64,000 bases of DNA, from the NCBI GenBank assembly GCA_023451825.1, contig JAEXYA010000025.1:62001-126000 (forward strand), in the 5' to 3' direction. The notes under the pieces were generated by a model. The model worked only from the letters and a program-made list of their open reading frames with translations. It searched no databases and was not told the origin of the DNA. Each line of letters starts with the position of its first letter. Within the stretch, counting starts at the first letter, position 1. Made by a program: the position numbers and the translations under genes. Source of the stretch: Pseudomonadota bacterium (GTDB lineage Bacteria > Pseudomonadota > Alphaproteobacteria > Rhizobiales > Xanthobacteraceae). Shown in pieces: positions 19,077-27,900 of the stretch.

Positions 19077-19145
19077 ATACCTCTGCTTGATCGGGCGTTC
19101 GAAAGCAGCATCGCTGCGCTCGATCGATCCCGCAGCATGCTCCGT

Positions 19146-19258
19146 CCCTCATGGTGAAGAGCGCGCCATTTTGCGCGCGTCTCGAACCATGAGTTGATGG
19201 CGCTCCGCGTTTGCAGCCATCCTTCGAGACGCCGCTGCGCGGCTCCTCAGGATGAGGG
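19146..19258. repeat. composite palindromic repeat, copy 2
   Basis: An inverted A-type unit (19146-19193: CCCTCATGGTGAAGAGC, GC hairpin, GCGTCTCGAACCATGAG) is followed by a direct B-type unit (19217-19258: CCATCCTTCGAGACGC, hairpin, GCTCCTCAGGATGAGGG). The plan matches the copies at 11398-11513 and 29130-29242. It fills the space between the convergent ends of the orphan gene and the antiporter gene, where it could end transcription from both sides. Confidence 0.85.
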
Positions 19259-19273
19259 CGGAGTATGCTGGCG

Positions 19274-21097
19274 CTACGACTTCGCCGCTCCCGCCACACC
19301 CGTATCCGCGCTCTCCGCCTTCACCTTCGTCTTGAAGAACGGGCTCGGCTCCGGCGTCTCCGCATTGCCGCGCAGCAGCTTGCGGCCTGCCTCAAGCCCG
19401 CCGATGACTTCCAGTTCGACGCGCTCGGCGTCGCGCTCGCGGACCTCGGTGATGGCTTCGCGGGCTTCGTCCTCGTCGAGGCCGAGACCGGTCAGCACGG
19501 CTTCGCTGAACAGCAGCGCGGACTCAAACGTCTCGCGGATCTGGAAATCGACGCCGGCGTGAATGAGGCGCAGCGAATGACCGCGGTCGTAGGAGCGGAC
19601 ATAGAGTTTTGCCAGCGGGAATTCCGACTTGCAGAGTTCGACGATGTGGTCGGCGGCCTCCGGCTTGTCGACGCAGACCAGGATCGCCTCGGCCGTGGCC
19701 GCGCCCGAGGCGTGCAGCACGTCGAGGCGGGTGCCGTCGCCGTAATGGATCTTGAAGCCGAAATTGCCGGCGGCGCGGATCATGTCCACATCGGTCTCGA
19801 TCAGCGACAGTTCGATGTTGCGCGCCAACAGCGCCTGGCTCGCCACCTGGGCGAAGCGGCCGAAGCCGATGAACAGCACTTTGCCGCTCAGGCCCTCGGC
19901 CTTGTCGATGCCGTCCATGGAGACCGGCGTGCTCTGGCGCATCTGCGCGTGGATCAGCAGCACGATGGGCGTCAGCGCCATCGACAGGATGACGATCGCG
20001 CTCATGACGGCCGACACGCGGGTGTCGAAGATTCCTGCCGTGCCGGCGGCCGCATAGAGCACGAAGGCGAATTCGCCGCCTTGCGCGAACAGCGCGGCGC
20101 GGTGGGTGGCCGCGGCGTGATCGGATTTGGCGAGGCGCGCGATCACATAGATGCCGATCGCCTTGACGATCATGAAGGCGATGACGCCGCCCAGCACCAT
20201 CACCCACTCATCGAACACGATGCGCAAGTTCAGCGACATGCCCACGCTGAGGAAGAACAGGCCGAGCAGGATGCCGCGAAACGGCTCGATATCGGCTTCC
20301 AGCTGATGCCGGAAATTGGATTCCGAGAGGAGGACGCCGGCGAGGAAGGCGCCCATCGCCATCGACAGGCCGACGCTCTGCATGAACACGGCCGAGCCAA
20401 GCACGACGAGCAATGCTGCGGCAGTCAGCACTTCGCGCGCGCCGGCTTTTGCGATGATGCGGAAGAACGGATCGAGCAGCCAGCGGCCGGCTGCCAACAG
20501 GGCGGCGAGGCCGGCCAGCGCGATGCCGATGCTCTGCCAGGCCGGTTTGGTGGTGGCGGCTTCCGGCGCGCCGGCGGCGCCCCAGATGGCAACCAGCGCC
20601 AGCAGCGGCACGATGGCCAGATCCTCCAGCAGCAGGATGGCGATGGCGCGCTGGCCTTCGGGCGAGGAGGTCTCGTCCTGCTCCTCCAGCAGCTGCATGA
20701 TGACGGCGGTGGAGGACAGCACAAAACCCATGGCGCCGATCATGGCGACGGGGAAACTGAGCCCGGCCGCCATGCCGACCAGCGTGAGAAGAAATCCGCA
20801 GGTGATGACCTGCGCGGCGCCGAGGCCAAAGATTTGCCGCCGCAGCTTCCACAGTTTTGACGGGCGCATTTCGAGCCCGATGATGAACAGGAACATCACG
20901 ACGCCGAGTTCGGCGGTGTGCAGCAGCGTTTCGGGGTCGTTGAACAGACCAAGGCCGAACGGGCCGACGATCAGGCCCGCGGTGAGATAGCCGAGCACGG
21001 AGCCGAGCCCCAGGCGCTTGAACAGTGGCACCGCGACAGTGGCCGCACCCAGCAGGACAATGGCGTGTCCTAAGTTGAAACCGGCTGCGTCCGCCAT
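19274..21097 (-). CDS. KefB-type monovalent cation:proton antiporter (CPA2)
   Basis: A 607-residue inner-membrane antiporter. Residues about 5-385 form 12-13 membrane segments with the CPA2 marks FLFIIGLEMRPSKLW near 70-85, the SSTAVIMQLL block near 128-137 and QGGEFAFVLYAAAG around 300. A Rossmann TrkA-N domain follows (VLFIGFGRFAQVASQALL near 405-422, then DVLHASGA), which in Kef proteins binds NAD(H) or glutathione adducts and gates K+ efflux. The tail past 560 is charged. K+/H+ exchange during electrophile or osmotic stress is the family role; no KefF/KefG ancillary gene is adjacent. The next gene in the same direction upstream is 119 bases away. Confidence 0.92.
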   Translation of the reverse strand: MADAAGFNLGHAIVLLGAATVAVPLFKRLGLGSVLGYLTAGLIVGPFGLGLFNDPETLLHTAELGVVMFLFIIGLEMRPSKLWKLRRQIFGLGAAQVITCGFLLTLVGMAAGLSFPVAMIGAMGFVLSSTAVIMQLLEEQDETSSPEGQRAIAILLLEDLAIVPLLALVAIWGAAGAPEAATTKPAWQSIGIALAGLAALLAAGRWLLDPFFRIIAKAGAREVLTAAALLVVLGSAVFMQSVGLSMAMGAFLAGVLLSESNFRHQLEADIEPFRGILLGLFFLSVGMSLNLRIVFDEWVMVLGGVIAFMIVKAIGIYVIARLAKSDHAAATHRAALFAQGGEFAFVLYAAAGTAGIFDTRVSAVMSAIVILSMALTPIVLLIHAQMRQSTPVSMDGIDKAEGLSGKVLFIGFGRFAQVASQALLARNIELSLIETDVDMIRAAGNFGFKIHYGDGTRLDVLHASGAATAEAILVCVDKPEAADHIVELCKSEFPLAKLYVRSYDRGHSLRLIHAGVDFQIRETFESALLFSEAVLTGLGLDEDEAREAITEVRERDAERVELEVIGGLEAGRKLLRGNAETPEPSPFFKTKVKAESADTGVAGAAKS

Positions 21098-21216
21098 GAA
21101 ACCTCTTTCATCGATCGGCCGGACGGATCAGTCCGGCGCGCTTTACATCTTCGCTGATATGCCTGTGCAGCGTGTCGCGGGCAAGACGCATGGCGTTCCT
21201 CCGCTGCCCCGGGGGA

Positions 21217-22257
21217 TCACGACCGCGGATAAGCTGCCCGTATTACCGGCGCGACCTCTGCGCCCAGAAGTTCGATCGAGCGCTTCATGGCGGCCGTTTC
21301 CAGCGAGGCGGTGCTCATCTGGAAGGTGATGCGGGAGATGCCGCCAAGGGCGTCATTCGCATGCTGCATCTTCGCCGCGACCGTCGCCGGCGCGCCGACC
21401 AGAAATGCGCCTTCCGGGCCGGCCATGGCGTCGAATTGCTGGCGCGACGGCGGCGACCAACCGCGCTCCCGGCCGATCCGCGCCGTCAGATGCGCCCAGC
21501 CGGGGAAGAAGGCGTCTCGCGCGGCGGTGTCGGTCTCGCCGACAAAGCCCATGGCGTGCACACCGACCTTCAGCCTGTCAGGACCGTGTCCGGCGCGGGC
21601 GGCAGCTTCGCGGTAGAGATCGACCAGCGGGCGAAAGCGCTCGAAGGTACCGCCGATGATCGCGACCATCAGCGGCAGGCCCAGCGTGCCCGCGCGCATG
21701 AACGACTCCGGCGTGCCGCCGACACCGATCCAGACCGGCAGCTTTGGCTGATGGGGGCGGGGATAGATGCCCTGGCCTTCGAGCGCCGCGCGAAAACGGC
21801 CTTTCCAGATCGGATGCTTGGTCTCGCCGAGCTTCAGGAAGAGAGCGAGTTTCTCTGCGAACAGTTCGTCATAGTCACGCGGGTCCATGCCGAACAGCGG
21901 ATAGGCCTCGCCGAACGAACCGCGGCCGACGACGAGTTCGGCACGGCCCCTGGAGATCAGATCAAGTGTTGCGAATTCCTGAAACACGCGCACGGGATCG
22001 GCGGCGCTCAGCACGGTTACTGCACTGGTTAGCCGGATGTTCTTCGTGCGGGCGGCGGCGGCGGCCAGAATGATCGCGGGCGCGGAATCGAGAAATTCTG
22101 CGCGATGATGTTCGCCGATACCGAAGACGTCGAGGCCCGCGCGATCGGCGACCTCGACCTCCGCAAGGAGATCAGCCATGCGATCGGTCGCGGACGGAAG
22201 TTGACCGGTGGTGGGATCGGGGAGGATGGCCGCGAAGCTGTCGATGCCGATTTCCAT
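21217..22257 (-). CDS. LLM-class flavin-dependent oxidoreductase (luciferase-like)
   Basis: A 346-residue TIM-barrel monooxygenase-type protein of the bacterial luciferase family. Visible marks are EVEVADRAGLDVFGIGEHH at about 32-50, the AAAAARTKNIRLTSAVTVLS strand-helix, FQEFATLDLISRGRAELVVGRG at about 92-113, and LPVWIGVGGTPES at about 171-183. These enzymes use FMNH2 delivered by a separate reductase to oxygenate diverse substrates; the substrate is not predictable here. The gene lies between the antiporter and isochorismatase-type genes, all minus strand but with gaps over 100 bases, so it is probably its own unit. Confidence 0.9.
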   Translation of the reverse strand: MEIGIDSFAAILPDPTTGQLPSATDRMADLLAEVEVADRAGLDVFGIGEHHRAEFLDSAPAIILAAAAARTKNIRLTSAVTVLSAADPVRVFQEFATLDLISRGRAELVVGRGSFGEAYPLFGMDPRDYDELFAEKLALFLKLGETKHPIWKGRFRAALEGQGIYPRPHQPKLPVWIGVGGTPESFMRAGTLGLPLMVAIIGGTFERFRPLVDLYREAAARAGHGPDRLKVGVHAMGFVGETDTAARDAFFPGWAHLTARIGRERGWSPPSRQQFDAMAGPEGAFLVGAPATVAAKMQHANDALGGISRITFQMSTASLETAAMKRSIELLGAEVAPVIRAAYPRS

Positions 22258-22391
22258 GGCGGGTCTCCAGGTTGACGTGTCGATGTGGCTGGTGGCAGCG
22301 GATCAGATGACAATAGACGGGGATGACGACATGCGGCGGCGCATGCGTTGTTCTGACGCATGCGCCGCCGTGATCGTCACCCGTATCTAGA

Positions 22392-23039
22392 TCAGTTTTT
22401 TGGCACGGGCGTGTTGAGGAGCTGCTGCTCCCACAGGAAGGCAATGCCACTGCCGCCGGCATGCTGCACGATGACTTCCGTGATCTTTGCGGCACTCTCG
22501 GTCCTCGCCCAGTCGCGCTGCCACTCGGCCGCCACTGCCAACCAAGTCATCACATTGGCGCCGGCCGCGATCATCCGCTGGATCGCGACGTTATGCGCCT
22601 CGACCGAAACGGCGCCCGATGCGTCGGTGACCACCGTCACGTCCCAGCCTTCGCCGAGCGCCTGAATAGCCGGCATCGCGACGCAGATTTCGGTCCAGAG
22701 TCCCGCGATGATGAGCTGCTTACGGCCAGTGGCCTTCACCGCGTCCACCACTTTCGCATCTTCCCAGGTGTTGATGAAGGTGCGGTCGATGACGTCCTGG
22801 CCGGGGAAGACATCGGTGATCTGTGGGAACAGGAGGCCGCCGCGTTCCGCAATCACGGAGGTGAGGATGGTGGGAACCCCGAAGGCCTTCGCCGCCTTTG
22901 CGAGGCCTGCCGTATTGTTGATCACCATCTGCGGTTCGTGGCTGTTCACGTTGGCAAGTTGATACGGCTGGTGGTCGATCAGGACGAGAACCGAGTCTTC
23001 GGGACGAAGCAGCGAGGCAAGGCCGTTACGAAAGGTCAT
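22392..23039 (-). CDS. isochorismatase-family hydrolase (YcaC-like)
   Basis: A 215-residue cysteine hydrolase. VLVLIDHQ puts the catalytic Asp at 22, and GLWTEICVAMPAIQAL puts the nucleophile Cys at 119, both diagnostic. The layout (SVIAERGGLLFPQITDVFPG, long C-terminal helix) matches YcaC-type enzymes of unknown physiological substrate. The start at 23039 has AGAGGAAG upstream; the frame continues another 100 codons upstream, but that section is antisense to the divergent LysR gene. A LysR-type regulator is transcribed away from it across a 127-base spacer, a standard arrangement for a regulator and its target. Confidence 0.9.
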   Translation of the reverse strand: MTFRNGLASLLRPEDSVLVLIDHQPYQLANVNSHEPQMVINNTAGLAKAAKAFGVPTILTSVIAERGGLLFPQITDVFPGQDVIDRTFINTWEDAKVVDAVKATGRKQLIIAGLWTEICVAMPAIQALGEGWDVTVVTDASGAVSVEAHNVAIQRMIAAGANVMTWLAVAAEWQRDWARTESAAKITEVIVQHAGGSGIAFLWEQQLLNTPVPKN

Positions 23040-23166
23040 GAAGTCTTCCTCTGCTGCCGGTGTGTGGAGGATCGGTTGGCCGTGAGACATGCGCCGGCAG
23101 CGCGACGAAACTGTCATTCCCGTTCCGCATAGGGTAGGGCTCTGCGGTGCCAAGCTGTGTCGCCGA

Positions 23167-24099
23167 ATGGGGAACGCCGAATTGGATATCGAAGAGCTCA
23201 GGACATTCGTGGAAGTCGCCGATGCGGGCGGCGTCTCGCCGGCTGCGCGCCGACTCGGCGTGTCAAAGTCGATTGTCAGTCGGCAACTCGCTCGGCTTGA
23301 GGCCGATCTCGGCGTTCTGCTCTTGGCACGCAATACGCGCGGAGCCGCACTCACCGAAGCCGGGACCGTGTTTCGTGATCATGCGGCACGCGCCTGCGCC
23401 GAGATCGATGCTGCGCGAGAACTGATCCTGCCGGACGGCGAGCTTCGTGGCCGCTTACGGATCGCTGCGCCGCTGACTTTCGGACCCACGCATCTGGCGC
23501 CAGTATTCGCGCAAATGGCGCAGCGCCATCCGCAGCTACATATGCACACCGTGTATAGCGACCGCTTCGTTGATCTCATCACGGAGGGATTCGATTGTGC
23601 GATCCGCTTCGGCTATCTGCAGGACTCCAACCTGATCGCGCGGCATGTCGGGCCGTTTCATGGCAAGCTTGTCGCGAGCCCCGATTACATCAAGGCACAT
23701 GGCGTGCCCGAGAAGCCGGACGATCTCGCGACCCATCAAGCACTCATGCAGGGCACTGAGGCCTGGCAGTTCACGGACGGCGAAAAGATCGTCTCGGTTC
23801 GTCCGCAGGGACGCTTCAAGGCTGATAACGGCACTGCGCTGATGGCGGCGGCTTTGGCTGGGCTTGGTATCGCCTGGCTTCCCGATGCCATTACCGACGA
23901 GCATGTAACGTCCGGTGCGCTCGTTCCGGTCATGACGCGTTACCCACCGCCACCGGCCGGCGTCTATGTCATTCGCCCGCCCAGTCCGCATCCCGCGCGT
24001 AAGGTGCGCGTTCTCACCGACATGCTGATCGACTGCTTTGGCAAGGCGTCCGCTGCCAGTATCGAGGAGCGGTCGCTCGAGATGCCAAAGATCAAATAG
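23167..24099 (+). CDS. LysR-family transcriptional regulator
   Basis: A 310-residue LTTR. The helix-turn-helix is at residues about 9-66 (ELRTFVEVADAGGVSPAAR, then VSKSIVSRQLARLEADLG and LTEAG). The effector domain (about 92-295) carries the usual LRIAAPLTFG, ITEGFDCAIRFG, and AALAGLGIAWLPD strands; this group is close to the DsdC/AaeR-type PBP2_CrgA-like regulators. The ATG at 23167 puts the HTH at the normal distance from the N-terminus, while a start at 23089 would add 26 residues. Its last 8 bases overlap the convergent DUF2798 gene. The probable target is the divergent isochorismatase-type gene. Confidence 0.92.
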   Translation: MGNAELDIEELRTFVEVADAGGVSPAARRLGVSKSIVSRQLARLEADLGVLLLARNTRGAALTEAGTVFRDHAARACAEIDAARELILPDGELRGRLRIAAPLTFGPTHLAPVFAQMAQRHPQLHMHTVYSDRFVDLITEGFDCAIRFGYLQDSNLIARHVGPFHGKLVASPDYIKAHGVPEKPDDLATHQALMQGTEAWQFTDGEKIVSVRPQGRFKADNGTALMAAALAGLGIAWLPDAITDEHVTSGALVPVMTRYPPPPAGVYVIRPPSPHPARKVRVLTDMLIDCFGKASAASIEERSLEMPKIK

Positions 24100-24325
24100 T
24101 ATCGCATGTGATGCGGTGAACGAGCGCTTTGATGCCGGGCGCGGCGAACACCACGACCGGGAGCATGATCAGCCAGGAAATCGACCAGGCCGATAGCCAA
24201 TGAGCGAGAAAGGATTGCTCTCGCCAGAATGGAACACTGGCCACTGCGGCGGAGACACCGCTGGTGAGGCCGGACTGGATCACGCCGAAGGCCAGGTGGC
24301 TAAAACGGGCAGGGATAAGCGTCAT
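24092..24325 (-). CDS. DUF2798 small membrane protein
   Basis: A 77-residue inner-membrane protein with two membrane segments (about 10-30 and 45-68) and the DUF2798 pattern: ARFSHLAFGVIQSGLTSG, then FLAHWLSAWSISWLIMLPVVVFAAPGIKALVHRIT. AGAGGA precedes the ATG at 24325. The function of the family is unknown; many members are near transcriptional regulators. Its stop overlaps the LysR gene tail-to-tail. An inverted repeat ATTGGA-N9-TCCAAT lies 47-67 bases upstream of its start. Confidence 0.85.
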   Translation of the reverse strand: MTLIPARFSHLAFGVIQSGLTSGVSAAVASVPFWREQSFLAHWLSAWSISWLIMLPVVVFAAPGIKALVHRITCDTI

Positions 24326-24371
24326 GTTGTGTCCTCTGATCGGAGAGGACAAGGCAATATACCTGCCAACT

Positions 24372-24392
24372 ATTGGACGAATTACATCCAAT
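24372..24392. promoter_or_regulatory. inverted repeat upstream of the DUF2798 gene
   Basis: ATTGGA (24372-24377) and TCCAAT (24387-24392) form 6-bp arms separated by 9 bases, within an AT-rich patch of the 254-base gap between the DUF2798 gene and the methyltransferase gene. The spacing suits a dimeric regulator; which one is not known. The rest of the gap shows no recognisable element apart from the GGAGG of the methyltransferase gene. Confidence 0.4.
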
Positions 24393-24579
24393 TTGAATCA
24401 ACTGCGCTGTTTCGGCCCGAGCCGCCGCTTCGAGGAAGATAAGCGACGTCTATTCTGCGATCCCGGTTGGATCGGGTTAAGCATCAGGCGCATTTGGCGG
24501 TACTTATATGCTTGTTTAAGCTGACTTGTATCTTTCGGAGGACTACTGAGATCGGGATACCGAATTATGGAGGCACCAT

Positions 24580-25266
24580 ATGCGTCGCATCGGGCAGATC
24601 ATTGGTGATTACGACAATCCGAACAGTCTCGGCTCGCGCTTTCGCGCCCGCCGCAGCGCGCCGTTGCGGCGCCTGATCGAGACGGTCCATGCGGAGAAGG
24701 GCGCCGTCACGATTCTCGATGTCGGTGGCATGGAATATTACTGGGACATGCTGGGCGAGGACTATCTCACCAGGCACAATGTCCGGATCGATCTTCTCAA
24801 CCTGAAGGACGACATTCGTCCCATCAAGAACGCGCAGCGCTTCAACGCCGTCGAAGGCAGTGGCTGCGACCTGGCCTTCGCCGACAACAGCTACGACATA
24901 TGCCATTCCAATTCCGTCATCGAGCATGTCGGCAACTGGCACAACAAGGTGGCTTTCGCGCGCGAGACGACTCGCGTGGCCCCGCATTACTTCCATCAGA
25001 CACCGAATTTTTGGTTTCCGTGGGAGCCGCATCAAAGCATGGCATTTTATCACTGGCTGCCGGCGCCCATGCAGCTCTGGATCGCCCGCAACTATCGGCT
25101 CGGTTGGGCAAAGACCAAGGCCGAGACCGTGACCGATGGCATGTGGGCGGTCGAACACGCCAGCATGCTCGATCGCACCATGTTCGATAGCCTGTTTCCG
25201 AACGCCGAGATCATCGTGGAGCGCCTGATTGGCTATCCCAAATCGTTCGTGGCGACGAGCAGCTGA
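24580..25266 (+). CDS. class I SAM-dependent methyltransferase, putative
   Basis: A 228-residue soluble protein. TILDVGGMEYYWDM at about 45-58 looks like motif I of a Rossmann methyltransferase, with an unusual bulky stretch after the Gly pair; IDLLNLKDD (about 70) matches motif II, and DLAFADNSYDICHSNSVIEHVGNW (about 91-114) is the methyltransferase-11 motif IV region. The C-terminal half is rich in Trp and His (WFPWEPHQSM). GGAGG lies 7 bases before the ATG. It precedes a polysaccharide polymerase-like gene by 111 bases in the same direction, so a sugar or lipid acceptor in envelope polysaccharide synthesis is conceivable but not shown. Confidence 0.8.
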   Translation: MRRIGQIIGDYDNPNSLGSRFRARRSAPLRRLIETVHAEKGAVTILDVGGMEYYWDMLGEDYLTRHNVRIDLLNLKDDIRPIKNAQRFNAVEGSGCDLAFADNSYDICHSNSVIEHVGNWHNKVAFARETTRVAPHYFHQTPNFWFPWEPHQSMAFYHWLPAPMQLWIARNYRLGWAKTKAETVTDGMWAVEHASMLDRTMFDSLFPNAEIIVERLIGYPKSFVATSS

Positions 25267-25377
25267 GCATCTCCCCGCGCGCTTCGGCTATGGCTGCCAC
25301 ATGGCTTAAATACGCTTTAACGGTATTGCGGTTAGCTGGGCGCAGTCACGGATGACTGGATTGGGTGCCGCACGATC

Positions 25378-26706
25378 ATGAGCGATCAGGTCGCTGACAG
25401 CGCCGAGCCGATGCCGCGCGCCGCGTCGCGGAGCGTATCGGTCACGCTTCGCCTGCCTTTTGCCGGCCCCGGCATGCAGAGGCTGCTTGTCGTTTATTTC
25501 CTGCTCGTCTTCCTGTTCTCCGGAACGGTGCTGGATCTCATCGGCTACGATTATTCCGCGATCGAAGGCTCGCAAATCACCAAGATCCATCCGGCGACAT
25601 ACTTCATCGCATTGCTGTTTCCGATTTTCATTCTGACCTATCCGCGCAAGCGCGACTTGATCAGCTACTATCTTGCGACCAAGCTCGGATCGATTTTCTT
25701 CTTCTGTGCCGCGACCTTCGCCTTCATCAACATCGTTCTCGGTGGGCGCAACGGCTTTGGCATGTATTTCGACACCGACCTGCATCTGTTCCTTTGCTGC
25801 ATGCTGCTGCCTTTCGTGCCGCCTGAAGGGATGGCGAAGCTCGAACGTTTTTTGCATGCGTTTTTTGCCGTGAACGCGACACTGGCGATTTTCGAGCTGG
25901 TGTCGGGGATCATGGTTTTCCCGCTCACCACTTATTCGCCCGATGGCACGCAAATCGCGGAGGCGCGGGCGGTGGCGCTGCTCGGGCATCCGTTGCACGC
26001 CGCAACGCTTACATGCGCCTATATCGTGAGCCTGCTGGTCGGCGGCGGGAAGTCGCTGGAGTCGCGATGGCGGATGCCGATGATCGCGGTGCAGACCGCA
26101 GCCATGGTCGCGTTCGGCGGGCGCACGGCACTGGTTCTGACCCTACTCATTCTCATGATTGCGATCGGTTGGCAGTTCATCCGCTTTTCGGCTGGCCGTC
26201 GATATTCACGCAGGACGGTGATCATCGCCATTGCTGCCGTGCCGATCGGGATCGGCATTGTCACGGCGCTGGCACTTGCCGGCTTCTTCGACCAGTTGCT
26301 GGAGCGGTTCAACGAGGACGGCGGCAGCGCGCGCAGCCGCCTGGTGATGTTCCCGCTCTGGGGATCGTTCGACTGGGGGGATTTTCTGTGGGGTCCGGAT
26401 CCCGATTACATCCGCTCGCAGATGTATTCCTTCGGCATGGAGTGGGGCATCGAAAACCCCTTCGTTCATATCAGCATCTACCAGGGCATCGTGATTTCGT
26501 CCTTGATCCTGCTCGGCCTGCTGCTGGTCTTCTATGATGCCTTCAAGCGCCTCGAGCCACGCGTCATCGTGCCGATGATCATTTATCTGATGCTGGTCAA
26601 TACATTCGGTTCTTTCGCCGGGCGCTTCCTCAATCTGACGCTATTCCTGATTCTCGTATCGGCATTGTTCCGGCGACGGGACGCCCCAGCGCGCTATGTC
26701 GTCTAG
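25378..26706 (+). CDS. O-antigen polymerase/ligase-like membrane protein (VpsF-like)
   Basis: A 442-residue inner-membrane protein with about 11-12 membrane segments; a large periplasmic loop lies near residues 300-360 (NEDGGSARSRLVMFPLWGS, then IRSQMYSFGMEWGIENPF). The R-S-R in that loop and the final short helices resemble Wzy/WaaL-type or VpsF-type polysaccharide proteins, which join or export repeating oligosaccharides at the periplasmic face. GGRTALVL (about 242-249) resembles the conserved G-R-T site of such proteins. No other exopolysaccharide genes are present besides the methyltransferase upstream. A strong bidirectional terminator follows. Confidence 0.75.
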   Translation: MSDQVADSAEPMPRAASRSVSVTLRLPFAGPGMQRLLVVYFLLVFLFSGTVLDLIGYDYSAIEGSQITKIHPATYFIALLFPIFILTYPRKRDLISYYLATKLGSIFFFCAATFAFINIVLGGRNGFGMYFDTDLHLFLCCMLLPFVPPEGMAKLERFLHAFFAVNATLAIFELVSGIMVFPLTTYSPDGTQIAEARAVALLGHPLHAATLTCAYIVSLLVGGGKSLESRWRMPMIAVQTAAMVAFGGRTALVLTLLILMIAIGWQFIRFSAGRRYSRRTVIIAIAAVPIGIGIVTALALAGFFDQLLERFNEDGGSARSRLVMFPLWGSFDWGDFLWGPDPDYIRSQMYSFGMEWGIENPFVHISIYQGIVISSLILLGLLLVFYDAFKRLEPRVIVPMIIYLMLVNTFGSFAGRFLNLTLFLILVSALFRRRDAPARYVV

Positions 26707-26728
26707 GGCAAGCCACGGATATGGAATC

Positions 26729-26759
26729 AAAAAGCCCGCGATCATGCCGCGGGCTTTTT
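26729..26759. terminator. bidirectional intrinsic terminator
   Basis: AAAAAGCCCGCG (26729-26740) and CGCGGGCTTTTT (26748-26759) form a perfect 12-bp stem with an A tract on one side and a T tract on the other. It lies between the stop of the polymerase-like gene and the stop of the convergent small secreted-protein gene and suits both. Confidence 0.88.
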
Positions 26760-26782
26760 GATGAGTGGGGCGCCGAAGCAGT

Positions 26783-27040
26783 TTAGTGGCGATCGGTGCT
26801 GACGACGCGGACTTCGCGGATATTGATGACCTTTGTTGCCGCATTGCGAAGGCAGGAAGCCTCGAAATTCGGCCAGGCCTGTTCAGAGCAGGCGCGCCCA
26901 ACCTGCTTGACGTCCAGGCGATCGGCTTTGGCAAGAGCCACCGGAACCGACGCTTCGACCCGCGGCGAAAAGCCGGGGAGAATGGTGACGGCGGCGGCAA
27001 TGAAAGCGGCAATCGCAGTTGCGGAAAGAGCCTTGATCAT
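26783..27040 (-). CDS. small secreted protein, unknown
   Basis: An 85-residue protein with a signal peptide (MIKALSATAIAAFIAAAVTIL, cut near VEA) and a short mature part with two Cys (ACSEQAWPNFEASC) that could form a disulfide. AGGGGA precedes the ATG at good spacing. Short exported proteins with the GRACSEQAWPNFEASCLR-type motif are frequent in Bradyrhizobiaceae, without a known function. It is monocistronic, ending at a shared terminator. Confidence 0.75.
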   Translation of the reverse strand: MIKALSATAIAAFIAAAVTILPGFSPRVEASVPVALAKADRLDVKQVGRACSEQAWPNFEASCLRNAATKVINIREVRVVSTDRH

Positions 27041-27363
27041 GACGGTCCCCTGTCAGTTGGGGCGTTTTGCCCCAGTTGTTTGGCGTCCCTGTGCCTGCCT
27101 GATTAATCAGGGCCGGTTTCGGGAGATTGTCGTGGCCGGGTAATCTGGTTTCGTCCCGACCTGCCTGTGTTTCATGCGTCCGGCTGCGACGACACAATCC
27201 GCCGAAAAGCGTGTGTTTCCAGTGTCATCCCAGACGCTCAATAGACGCGGTGACCGGTATTCCGGTTCGAGCTGCATCGAAAAATATTGTCAGGCGGGCA
27301 GGGCATCCTGGACGGAACCAACCCCGCTTGCGGGGCCATGCCGGGCAGGCTAGGTGTGGGCGC
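27041..27363. other. 323-base divergent gap between the secreted-protein gene and coaD
   Basis: It holds the AGGGGA ribosome-binding site of the secreted-protein gene and, in its minus-strand leader, a small hairpin TGGGGC-GTTTT-GCCCCA (27058-27074) just upstream of that site. The coaD side is GC-rich with no recognisable operator. The frame that runs into coaD from 27127 has no support for translation upstream of 27364. Confidence 0.5.
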
Positions 27364-27861
27364 ATGACCCGTATCGCGCTCTATCCCGGATCGTTCGATC
27401 CCGTGACCAATGGCCACCTCGATGTGGTCCGCAATGCCGTCGGCCTGTGCGACAAGCTCGTCGTCGCCATCGGCGTGCATCCAGGCAAGAAGCCGCTGTT
27501 CTCCACCGAGGAGCGGCTGGCGATGGTGAAAGACGTGTTCGGCCCGGTGGCGAAGGCTGCCGGGTGTGACTTCGACTGCACCACCTATGACAATCTCACC
27601 ATCACGGCCGCCGAGAAGATCGGTGCCACCATCATGATCCGCGGCCTGCGCGACGGCACCGATCTCGATTACGAGATGCAGATCGCCGGCATGAACCAGA
27701 CCATGGCGCCGGATGTGAAGACGGTGTTTCTCCCGGCTTCGGTGGATGTCCGCCCGATCACCGCCACTTTGGTCCGGCAGATCGCTGCCATGGGCGGCGA
27801 CGTCTCGGCCTTCGTGCCGGAGGCTGTCGCCAAGAGCCTGAAGTCGAAATTCGCGACCTGA
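27364..27861 (+). CDS. coaD: phosphopantetheine adenylyltransferase
   Basis: CoaD transfers AMP from ATP to 4'-phosphopantetheine, the penultimate step of coenzyme A synthesis. The 165-residue protein has the nucleotidyltransferase motif GSFDPVTNGHLDVV at 9-22, including the T/HxGH signature NGH, GVHPGKKPLFS for substrate contact, IRGLRDGTDLDYEMQIAGMN at about 88-107 and the second signature VRPITATLVRQI (ISSTxVR position, here with ITATLVR). Length is normal for the family. Cyclophilin genes follow closely in the same direction, an order typical of Bradyrhizobiaceae. Confidence 0.96.
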   Translation: MTRIALYPGSFDPVTNGHLDVVRNAVGLCDKLVVAIGVHPGKKPLFSTEERLAMVKDVFGPVAKAAGCDFDCTTYDNLTITAAEKIGATIMIRGLRDGTDLDYEMQIAGMNQTMAPDVKTVFLPASVDVRPITATLVRQIAAMGGDVSAFVPEAVAKSLKSKFAT

Positions 27862-27900
27862 ACTGAACGCCCAATGGGCCTTGCTGCATCCGGAGTTTCC

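Noticed and set aside
19265..20860. 531-codon plus-strand frame across the antiporter gene
   Set aside because: High-GC antisense shadow of a clear KefB-type gene; composition (His/Arg/Gln-rich) is not protein-like and no ribosome-binding site is present.
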